NCBI GenBank assembly: GCA_013331315.1
Contig: DUGQ01000082.1
Span: 4,427-9,442 of the forward strand
Source: Thermoplasmata archaeon
GTDB lineage: Archaea; Thermoplasmatota; Thermoplasmata; UBA10834
Reading direction: 5' to 3'
DNA: 5,016 nt
Shown in pieces: positions 1 through 5,016 of this stretch. The translations under genes were made by a program, and so were the position numbers. The notes beneath the pieces were generated by a model that saw only the letters and a program-made list of their open reading frames with translations, was not told the origin of the DNA and searched no databases. Each line of letters opens with the position of its first letter. The first letter of the stretch is position 1.

Positions 1-2
1 CC

Positions 3-962
3 AACGCGCCCATGGTCGCCAAGGAGCTTGAGAAGCTGGGGTGCCAGGTGGTGTTCAATCAACCCGCGTCGGACTACGACGTGCTGCACATCCACAGCCC
101 GTTGCCGAATTCATTCATGTGGGCCCTGAGAAGCAGGATCGCTGGCAAGCCGCTCGTCGTCCACGGTAGGCACCTTCCAGAGCTGATCAAGGGCGGGTTC
201 AAGGGAGGCAGCCTCTTCTACCCGTTCGTGAGGAGATACTCGACGATGTTCTACAACATGGGGGATGTCGTGCTGGGAGCCACGCCCTATGTCGCGAGGT
301 CCCTCGCCAAGGATGGCGTGAAGGGGCCGTTCAGGACGATACCGAACGGCATCAACCGAGAGGTCTTCGTGAGGGACGAGCGGAAGGGCAGGTCCTTCAG
401 GGACTCGCTCGGGGTTGGACCCGACAAGAAGCTGGTCGTAAGCGTCGGCCTCAGGATCCCCAGGAAGGGCGTCGACACGTTCGTCAACGTGGCGACCCGA
501 CTGGCGCACAGGAAGGACCTGGTGTTCGTCTGGGTGGGAGCCTCGGAGGTTCTCCTCGAGGACGCGCTCGACGGCGCGCCTCCGTCCAACGTGATGTTCC
601 CAGGCCACGTCCCGTTCGAGCAGATCGTCGGCGTCTACTCTGCGGCGGACATCTTCATGTTCCCGACAAAGGCGGAGAGCTACGGGAACGTCATGCTGGA
701 GGCCGCCAGCTGTGGCTGCCCCCTGCTGATCAGGGACATACCAGTCTACGAGGACTGGGTGGTCGACGGTACACATTGTCTCAAGTACAAGAGTGACGAG
801 GAGTTCGCGAGGAACGTGGAAGCGCTCGTCGACGACGACGCGCTGCGGGCCAAGATGATCGAGGGAGCCGTGAAGCTGGCCGCCGAGCACGATATGAAGA
901 TCACGGCCCGGATGCTGAAGGAACTGTATGAAGAGTTGGCAGAGGGGAGGCTCGGCTCTTGA
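3..962 (+). CDS. GT4-family glycosyltransferase, possibly a membrane-lipid glycosyltransferase (5' end outside window)
   Basis: A GT-B fold enzyme predicted to transfer a sugar from a nucleotide-sugar donor at the cytoplasmic membrane face. The first ATG is at 12, but the frame is open to the window edge (Asn-Ala-Pro precede it). The usual first strand and glycine-rich loop of GT4 proteins are absent, so the true start probably lies upstream. Counting from that ATG, I see HIHSP at 26-30, IPNGIN at 110-115, the donor-domain strand VSVGLRIPRKG at 143-153, and the GT4 E-x7-E signature at E222/E230 within ESYGNVMLE. Next comes RDIPVYEDW at 241-249, then a helical C-terminus. From memory, the central YNMGDVVLGATPYV stretch and the RDIPVY..W stretch resemble Firmicutes diacylglycerol glycosyltransferases (LafA/LafB/CpoA). 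Sugar and acceptor cannot be read from the sequence. It overlaps the next gene by 4 nt. The GT4 family is confident; the lipid-acceptor idea is moderate. Confidence 0.88.
   Translation, partial: NAPMVAKELEKLGCQVVFNQPASDYDVLHIHSPLPNSFMWALRSRIAGKPLVVHGRHLPELIKGGFKGGSLFYPFVRRYSTMFYNMGDVVLGATPYVARSLAKDGVKGPFRTIPNGINREVFVRDERKGRSFRDSLGVGPDKKLVVSVGLRIPRKGVDTFVNVATRLAHRKDLVFVWVGASEVLLEDALDGAPPSNVMFPGHVPFEQIVGVYSAADIFMFPTKAESYGNVMLEAASCGCPLLIRDIPVYEDWVVDGTHCLKYKSDEEFARNVEALVDDDALRAKMIEGAVKLAAEHDMKITARMLKELYEELAEGRLGS
946..950 (+). promoter_or_regulatory. Shine-Dalgarno sequence for the VTT-like gene
   Basis: GGAGG lies inside the 3' end of the GT4 gene, in a purine-rich run from 941. It sits 8 nt before the TTG at 959. 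This spacing is ideal for anti-SD pairing and is the main reason for choosing TTG over the later in-frame ATG at 1010. Confidence 0.65.
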
Positions 963-1558
963 TCGGCGAGCAGATAATAGACACATTCGCGTCGCTCGGA
1001 GACTTGGGCATGGTCGCGGCCCTCGTGGCCATCATCCTCATCGATGGAACGGGCGTGCCCACCCTCCCGGAGGTGTGGATGGTGTGGATATTCGGCGTCC
1101 ATCCAGGATCGTTCGGCTGGGCCGTGACGCTCATCATCGTGTCAAGCGTGGCGAGCCTGGGAGGCAACTTCATCCTCTACTCGATAGTCAAGTTCGTCGG
1201 CATGCCGAAGCGGATACAGAAGGTCATGCGGAAGTACACGGACTTCCTCATCGTCAGCGACGAGAGGCTGCTGCTGCTCAACCGGGTCGCCCCCTTGGTA
1301 CCGTACACAGGGGCGTTCATGGCGGTGCACGAGTGGAATCTCAAGAAATGCGCCTTCTACCTGATCTTAGGGGCGTTGGCGAAGTCGACTGTGGTGGTCG
1401 GCCTCGCGGCCCTCAGCTACGACAACCTGAGACAGGAGCTGGCCCCCTGGGTCGCGCTGGGCGCGGTCATAGTCGTCTTGCTGGCCAGCCTGGTCGCATC
1501 ATTAATCTACCGGCGCAGGATAGGGATGAAGGAGGGAGCCGTACGATCTCAGTCGTGA
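959..1558 (+). CDS. DedA/VTT-like multi-pass membrane protein
   Basis: A 199-residue hydrophobic protein with several membrane segments (about 17-34, 53-80, 131-152 and 162-185) and a basic C-terminal tail (RRR at 185-187). Its order of features recalls the DedA/VTT (SNARE-associated) family. There is a re-entrant-like stretch with GVPTLPEVW at 32-40, where E38 would match the family's conserved acidic residue. A glycine-containing helix ends in Y74. RVAPLVPYTGAF at 109-120 matches the R-x-x-P loop, but the second arginine usual a few residues later is not evident (P115/Y116). Some bacterial DedA proteins translocate undecaprenyl phosphate; lipid-carrier recycling here is inference from that and from the flanking glycosyltransferases. 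TTG start chosen: it has a good SD and overlaps the upstream stop as TTGA. Its own stop overlaps the next GTG. Family assignment is by recalled pattern only, so moderate. Confidence 0.6.
   Translation: MIGEQIIDTFASLGDLGMVAALVAIILIDGTGVPTLPEVWMVWIFGVHPGSFGWAVTLIIVSSVASLGGNFILYSIVKFVGMPKRIQKVMRKYTDFLIVSDERLLLLNRVAPLVPYTGAFMAVHEWNLKKCAFYLILGALAKSTVVVGLAALSYDNLRQELAPWVALGAVIVVLLASLVASLIYRRRIGMKEGAVRSQS
1531..1536 (+). promoter_or_regulatory. Shine-Dalgarno sequence before the DPMS-like gene
   Basis: GGAGGG lies inside the end of the VTT-like gene. It is 18 nt before the in-frame GTG at 1555, which is long. It is 6 nt before an in-frame ACG (1543) and 9 nt before an in-frame ATC (1546), both in the normal range. 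The spacing therefore argues for initiation slightly upstream of the GTG, although no canonical start codon exists there. Confidence 0.5.
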
Positions 1559-2637
1559 TCCCGACCTACAACGAGAGGCCCAACCTGCTCGAGCTAGTCG
1601 ACAGGATCGAGAGAGCCTGCAAGGACGCGGGCATCCAGGTCGAGATCGTCATCATAGACGACAACAGCCCAGACGGCACCGGGACATACGCCGAGGAGCT
1701 GGGCAAGGACCACGACATCAAGGTGATCCACAGGTCGGGCAAGCTCGGTCTGTCGACCGCGGTCATGAGCGGCTTCGAGGTCGCCACGGGAGACATCCTG
1801 GTCGTGATGGACGCCGACCTGAGCCATCCGCCCGAGAAGATACCCGAGATGGTCGGGAAGATCGAGTCTGGCGACGCGCAGATGGTCGTCGGGAGCAGAT
1901 ACGTCAAGGGCGGTGCGGTGGAGAACTGGCCCATACACAGACGGGCCATATCCAAGGGGGCGACGCTACTCGCCCGCGGGCTCACCAAGGTGAAGGACCC
2001 CATGTCTGGGTTCTTCGCGGTGAAGAGCTCCGTCATAGAGGACGTCGAGTTGAACCCTATCGGCTACAAGATCGGGCTCGAGATACTGGTCAAGGGCAAC
2101 TACGACAGGGTGGCCGAGGTGCCAATCACGTTCGCGGACAGGAAGGCGGGGAAGAGCAAGCTCGGAGCGTCGGTCTACCTCAAGTACCTAGACCACTGCA
2201 CGCGCCTCTACGAGCACAAGAAACCCTGGCTGGCGAGGTACATCAAGTTCGCCTTCATAGGCGGCATAGGCACCGTAATCAACCTCGCGGTGCTGTGGAC
2301 CGCGGTGGAGCTGTTCTTCGTCCACTACCTCTGGGCCGCGGTGCTCGCGTTCGTGATTGCCGATACGAACAACTTCATATGGAACAGGTGGTGGACCTTC
2401 CGCTCCAAGGGCAAGGTCCACGTGCAGTACTCCCAGTTCCTGCTGGTCAGCGTAAACGGGCTGATGCTCAACCTGATAATCCTCAAGACGATAGTGGAGG
2501 ATCTCATGCCCGCGCTGGGAATAGGGGAGGACCGGGCGAGCATGTTCCTTGTCGTTGCGCAGGTAATCGCTATATTTCTCGTGAGCATATTCAACTTCAT
2601 AGCGAACTCGTTCTGGACGTTCAGCGACGACATCTGA
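1555..2637 (+). CDS. Dolichyl-phosphate mannose synthase-like GT2 glycosyltransferase with C-terminal GtrA membrane domain
   Basis: Predicted to move a sugar (mannose or glucose) from a nucleotide donor to dolichyl phosphate on the cytoplasmic face. Counting from GTG 1555 (360 aa), the GT-A domain shows IPTYNE at 2-7, DDNSPDGT at 35-42, the metal-binding DADLSHPP at 86-93, GSRY at 113-116, DPMSGFF at 148-154, GYKIGLE at 170-176 and EVP..F..RKAGKSKLG at 188-204. All are typical of DPM1-type enzymes. Residues about 228-356 form a GtrA-type four-helix domain, with NF..N..WTF at both 273-282 and 347-356. This is the architecture of the Pyrococcus furiosus DPMS. The start is uncertain: GTG overlaps the upstream stop (GTGA) but trims the first strand, since in-frame T-I-S-V precedes it, and the best SD fits ACG 1543 or ATC 1546. 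It ends 14 bp from the convergent GT-C gene. Family sure; sugar unknown. Confidence 0.9.
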   Translation: MIPTYNERPNLLELVDRIERACKDAGIQVEIVIIDDNSPDGTGTYAEELGKDHDIKVIHRSGKLGLSTAVMSGFEVATGDILVVMDADLSHPPEKIPEMVGKIESGDAQMVVGSRYVKGGAVENWPIHRRAISKGATLLARGLTKVKDPMSGFFAVKSSVIEDVELNPIGYKIGLEILVKGNYDRVAEVPITFADRKAGKSKLGASVYLKYLDHCTRLYEHKKPWLARYIKFAFIGGIGTVINLAVLWTAVELFFVHYLWAAVLAFVIADTNNFIWNRWWTFRSKGKVHVQYSQFLLVSVNGLMLNLIILKTIVEDLMPALGIGEDRASMFLVVAQVIAIFLVSIFNFIANSFWTFSDDI

Positions 2638-2651
2638 CCGCGCAGGAACCC
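2638..2651. other. 14-bp convergent intergenic junction
   Basis: Only 14 bp separate the stop codons of the DPMS-like (+) and GT-C (-) genes. There is no T-run or hairpin in it on either strand, so any termination signal must lie inside the opposing coding sequence and the 3' ends of the two transcripts probably overlap. Confidence 0.7.
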
Positions 2652-4160
2652 TCATAGCCGGACGTACAGCGACACGGGGTCGATGCCTTCCTGGAACAGG
2701 TCGAGCACCGCCTTGCCGTCAGGCATCCCCATGTCCGGGGCGATCTCGACGAAGCCCTCGGACTCGAGGAACCCTGGAAGATCCTCGAAGTCGTTGAGGT
2801 GGTAGCATATCAGCACGAGGGAGACGTTGTACTCAGTCACCGCCCCGCACAGCCTCTCGAGCGTGAGTTCAGGATACTGACGCTCTGCGACGTTGACCAC
2901 CTCGGGCGGCATCATCCTGTCAGCGTACGCGGCGATCAGCGGGTCCCCGCATATGACGTACTCGTCCGCGGACGTGAGCTGCGCGACCTGCCTCCCCCAC
3001 GCGATCTGAGCGGGCTCGTCCTGGGCGACGAGACCGTACGACGACAGGCCGCCGGACACCACCAATGAGACGATCAGGGCGGGTATGACTGCCCTTCTGA
3101 CACATGCCCATTTAGGTTCAGAGGCGCTAGACACCGATTCCAACGGGTGCTTTTTCGAGCCAATCGACCGGCTGACGACCAGGCCGGCGAGAACTGACAG
3201 TGCCGGGCTGAGGAAGACCATGTGATGGAGGAACACGAGGGGCTGGATCAGCATGAACGCGATGATCGCCAAAACGAGCAGCAAGAGGAACCTCTCGCGA
3301 GGGCCGCTCCGCCAAACGCGCGTCGAGCATATCAGGGGGAGCGCGAAGGCGACGTTGACGCCGAAGTACACGAGCAACGAGACCTTGAGCAGGGCGTCGA
3401 ACTCCCTGTGCCCCTGGTCGAACACCATTCCCTCAATCATCTCGGACGGTCCGAGGAAGAGCATCAACACGATCACTGGCACAGCCGCGGAGACGGAGGC
3501 TACGACAGCACCTGTCATCGCGGCCTTCGGTGTCATTCCCTTCCTCATGGTCTCCGTGAGCAGGAAGAGCAGGATGCCCAAGAGCGCCAGCCCGCCGATC
3601 AGCTTGAAGGCGCACGCGACGCCCGCGAGGAGACCCGCGAGGGCGAGGAGCGCCATGTGCTTGCGCTCCAGATGCAAGACGAAAGCGGCCATCGAGAACG
3701 CGAGGAAGGCGGCGGACATGGCGTCGAGGGAGAACAGGCGCGACTCCCTGACGAGAGCGAAGTCGACGGCGAGGAGAGCGCCCGTGGCCAGCATCGCGAT
3801 CGCGCCGCCAAGCCGATTCGACACGTACATGCAGCATCCAAGAGCGAAGAGTGAGACGATGGCGACAAGGGCCCTGAGCGAGACCACGTCGCCCCCAAGC
3901 AGGGAGCCCACAAGGAACGCCAATGGGGCCTGGTCGCACGGGAGGTCCCCGTACAGCGAATAACCCCTGTCGAGCATGAGCACCCGCTCGACCATGACCC
4001 CCTCGTCTATGCCGTTGTCGGAGTAGCTCCAGCCGATGTTGACCATCCGGAGCAGGACAGCCGCGAGGATGACGAACAACAGGGCCGCGACGACCCGCCG
4101 ATGGTACGCGCTGCCGATCATCTCAGCCAACGACGGAATGAAGACCAACCCTCCTGTCAT
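2652..4160 (-). CDS. GT-C family integral membrane glycosyltransferase (ArnT/PMT/GT39-like)
   Basis: A 502-residue protein with about 10-11 hydrophobic segments (first at 23-41, last at 356-376) and a soluble C-terminal region of about 125 residues. GT-C enzymes of this type take sugar from a polyprenyl-phosphate carrier and transfer it on the extracytoplasmic side. Supporting features are the first-loop DE pair (D52-E53 in NGIDEG), where PMT/ArnT enzymes keep catalytic acidic residues; YGDLPCDQAPLAF at 70-82, matching the 'Y.D....K.P' element of this superfamily; a later loop acid (D146 in RLFSLDAMSA); K186 after the glycine-rich helix; and HH at 312-313 before SPAL. The C-terminal part (about 399-475) alternates strands and helices and has no motif I recognise. 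The start at 4160 is favoured by a TATA-like box; M14 (4121) is an alternative, and neither has an upstream SD. Acceptor (protein, lipid or glycan) unknown. Family call is good; specificity open. Confidence 0.82.
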   Translation of the reverse strand: MTGGLVFIPSLAEMIGSAYHRRVVAALLFVILAAVLLRMVNIGWSYSDNGIDEGVMVERVLMLDRGYSLYGDLPCDQAPLAFLVGSLLGGDVVSLRALVAIVSLFALGCCMYVSNRLGGAIAMLATGALLAVDFALVRESRLFSLDAMSAAFLAFSMAAFVLHLERKHMALLALAGLLAGVACAFKLIGGLALLGILLFLLTETMRKGMTPKAAMTGAVVASVSAAVPVIVLMLFLGPSEMIEGMVFDQGHREFDALLKVSLLVYFGVNVAFALPLICSTRVWRSGPRERFLLLLVLAIIAFMLIQPLVFLHHMVFLSPALSVLAGLVVSRSIGSKKHPLESVSSASEPKWACVRRAVIPALIVSLVVSGGLSSYGLVAQDEPAQIAWGRQVAQLTSADEYVICGDPLIAAYADRMMPPEVVNVAERQYPELTLERLCGAVTEYNVSLVLICYHLNDFEDLPGFLESEGFVEIAPDMGMPDGKAVLDLFQEGIDPVSLYVRL

Positions 4161-4209
4161 CCGGGCTAAGGGCCGAGTGGGTTCTTGATATTAACGCACG
4201 GCACTGACA
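4161..4209. other. 49-bp intergenic gap between reductase and GT-C genes
   Basis: This is the only sizeable non-coding stretch in the window. It follows the reductase stop and precedes the GT-C start on the minus strand. It holds one AT-rich octamer (see the promoter entry) and no obvious T-rich terminator for the reductase, so read-through from the reductase plus an internal promoter for the GT-C gene are both possible. Confidence 0.6.
4187..4194 (-). promoter_or_regulatory. Candidate archaeal TATA box for the GT-C gene
   Basis: On the minus strand this reads TTAATATC, the one AT-rich patch in a GC-rich gap. Its centre is about 30 nt before the ATG at 4160. With the usual archaeal spacing of about 26 nt from TATA box to start site, transcription would begin around 4164, leaving a leader of only a few bases. 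That fits the lack of an SD before the start codon. No clear purine-rich BRE precedes it, so support is moderate. Confidence 0.42.
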
Positions 4210-5016
4210 TCACAGGAACTGCTGGAACTCCCTGACCAGGTCTGGGTGCCTCTTCTCGACCGCCTTCAGTATGGCGAAGGTCGACATCTCCTCGACCCCC
4301 ACCTCGTTCAGGGTGGCGATGATCTTGTCGAACGTGTCGTCCGAGAGTGTCACGAGCTTCTCCTTGGCCATCCAGTTCCTGTACAGGTGGTCCTCGAGCA
4401 GGTCACGCCATCCGTTCTCGTAGCGCTGGAGCGACTTCGCGCTGAAGTCCTTCTCCTTGGTGGCCTTGGCGAGGACTTCGCCGGCCACCCTGCCGGCCCT
4501 GCAGCTGTTCGATATGCCCCCGCCGGTTATCGGGTCGATCTGCCTCGCGGAATCGCCGACCAGTATCAAGCCGTCAGTGACCGTCTGGTCTATCGGCGCG
4601 CATACGGAGACCGCCCCGCTCACTACCTCCAAGGGCCTTCCCTTCCTGAGGCCGGGCTGCTTCTCAATGAACCGGTCCAGGTACTTCTTCACCTCGCCCG
4701 GTTCCTTGAGCTTCGACAGCTGCACCCCGAGCCCGACGTTGGCGGTGTCCTCGTCCTTCGGGAATATCCACACATAGCCTCCAGGAGCGACACTCCCGAG
4801 GAAGAACTGGCAATACTCGTGCTCCTGATCGATGTTCGTCAGTCTGTACTGCAGGCAGGTCGTGACGTCCCTGGGTGCGAGGCTGGTGTTGATGCCCGCC
4901 CAGCGGCCGACCTGCGACTCGAAGCCGTCGGCCCCGACGACGCACCCGCAACGTATCTCACGTGTCTGACCGTACGATTTCAACTTGACCCCGGTGATCC
5001 TGCCGTCGTCCTTGAG
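4210..5016 (-). CDS. Geranylgeranyl reductase family FAD protein, C-terminal part (5' end outside window)
   Basis: An FAD-dependent reductase predicted to saturate double bonds of geranylgeranyl chains, as in the last steps of archaeal membrane lipid synthesis. The frame is open to the right edge, so the 268 visible residues are the C-terminal two thirds of a protein usually near 390-400 aa. The N-terminal FAD Rossmann motif is missing because of the window edge, not gene decay. Counting from the edge, I see GADGFESQVGRWAG at 28-41 (FAD-domain motif), GGYVWIFPKDEDTANVGLGV at 79-98 (typical GGR substrate-domain strand pair) and GDSARQIDPITGGGI at 154-168 (second FAD contact, the family's GD...P.TG.GI). 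A helical tail follows. A TTG at 4983 is internal and not the start. Archaea often carry several paralogs, so the substrate could be archaeol-type lipid, dolichol or a quinone. It is on the same strand as the GT-C gene, 49 bp upstream. Confidence 0.9.
   Translation of the reverse strand, partial: LKDDGRITGVKLKSYGQTREIRCGCVVGADGFESQVGRWAGINTSLAPRDVTTCLQYRLTNIDQEHEYCQFFLGSVAPGGYVWIFPKDEDTANVGLGVQLSKLKEPGEVKKYLDRFIEKQPGLRKGRPLEVVSGAVSVCAPIDQTVTDGLILVGDSARQIDPITGGGISNSCRAGRVAGEVLAKATKEKDFSAKSLQRYENGWRDLLEDHLYRNWMAKEKLVTLSDDTFDKIIATLNEVGVEEMSTFAILKAVEKRHPDLVREFQQFL

Noticed and set aside
111..986. 291-codon minus-strand open frame opposite the GT4 gene
   Set aside because: The opposite frame carries clear GT4 motifs; this one has His/Arg/Pro-rich composition typical of antisense shadows in GC-rich DNA.
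928..1554. Long 5' extension of the DPMS-like reading frame through the VTT gene
   Set aside because: Translation there is Arg/Gly/His-rich with no recognisable domain and overlaps a convincing membrane-protein frame; it is open only because of high GC.
1526..1558. Programmed -1 frameshift fusing the VTT and DPMS-like proteins
   Set aside because: No convincing slippery heptamer or downstream structure is visible; the GTGA overlap is a simpler explanation.
3222..3963. Two overlapping plus-strand open frames opposite the GT-C gene (3222-3854 and 3253-3963)
   Set aside because: One is dominated by Glu/Gln/His/Arg, the other by Ala/Arg/Ser; neither has motifs, and both lie antisense to a coherent multi-pass membrane protein.
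4119..4121. Internal ATG (codon 14) as the start of the GT-C gene
   Set aside because: Plausible, because it just precedes the basic residues before the first membrane segment, but it has no SD and fits the TATA-like box less well than ATG 4160. Kept as an alternative only.
4457..4777. Plus-strand open frame opposite the reductase
   Set aside because: No recognisable motif, and the minus-strand frame has canonical geranylgeranyl reductase signatures throughout.
4981..4983. TTG as the start of the reductase
   Set aside because: The frame continues upstream to the window edge with family-like residues (D-G-R-I-T-G-V), and the N-terminal FAD domain must lie outside the window.
1..5016. CRISPR arrays, insertion sequences, tRNA/rRNA genes, long direct or inverted repeats
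   Set aside because: Nothing of this kind was seen on reading; the window is almost fully coding, with only 14-bp and 49-bp gaps.

Overview
The window looks like chromosomal DNA from a GC-rich archaeon. By eye it is roughly 60% GC, with heavy use of AGG for Arg and frequent ATA for Ile. Three things point to archaea: a geranylgeranyl-reductase-family flavoprotein at the right edge, a dolichyl-phosphate-mannose-synthase-like enzyme fused to a GtrA membrane domain, and an AT-rich TATA-like box about 30 nt before an apparently near-leaderless start codon. A Thermoplasmatota-type euryarchaeon is a reasonable guess, but this is inference from codon style and gene content, not proof. No RNA gene, mobile element, CRISPR array or long repeat was seen.

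Layout: two gene blocks converge. On the + strand are three tightly packed genes. They are a GT4 glycosyltransferase cut by the left edge (3-962), a small multi-pass protein resembling the DedA/VTT family (959-1558), and a polyprenyl-phosphate glycosyltransferase with a C-terminal GtrA domain (about 1555-2637). Both junctions are 4-nt stop/start overlaps (TTGA and GTGA), which suggests one operon with coupled translation. On the - strand are a GT-C (ArnT/PMT-like) integral membrane glycosyltransferase (4160-2652) and, upstream of it, the C-terminal part of a geranylgeranyl reductase (5016-4210, cut by the right edge). Only 14 bp separate the two converging stop codons. The 49-bp gap between the two minus-strand genes carries the TATA-like box. 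Coding density is nearly complete.

How the genes may work together (inference): they read as a lipid-linked sugar module at the membrane. The DPMS-like enzyme would charge dolichyl phosphate with a sugar. The GT-C enzyme would use such a lipid-linked sugar on the outer face. The VTT protein could return the spent polyprenyl phosphate to the cytoplasmic face. The reductase saturates isoprenoid chains, either of membrane lipids or of the dolichol carrier. The GT4 enzyme resembles bacterial diacylglycerol glycosyltransferases (LafA/LafB/CpoA type) and could glycosylate a membrane lipid. Each family is known, so no wholly new system is visible. The points worth a second look are the VTT protein sitting between two glycosyltransferases, the unusual start of the DPMS gene, and the bacterial-looking GT4.
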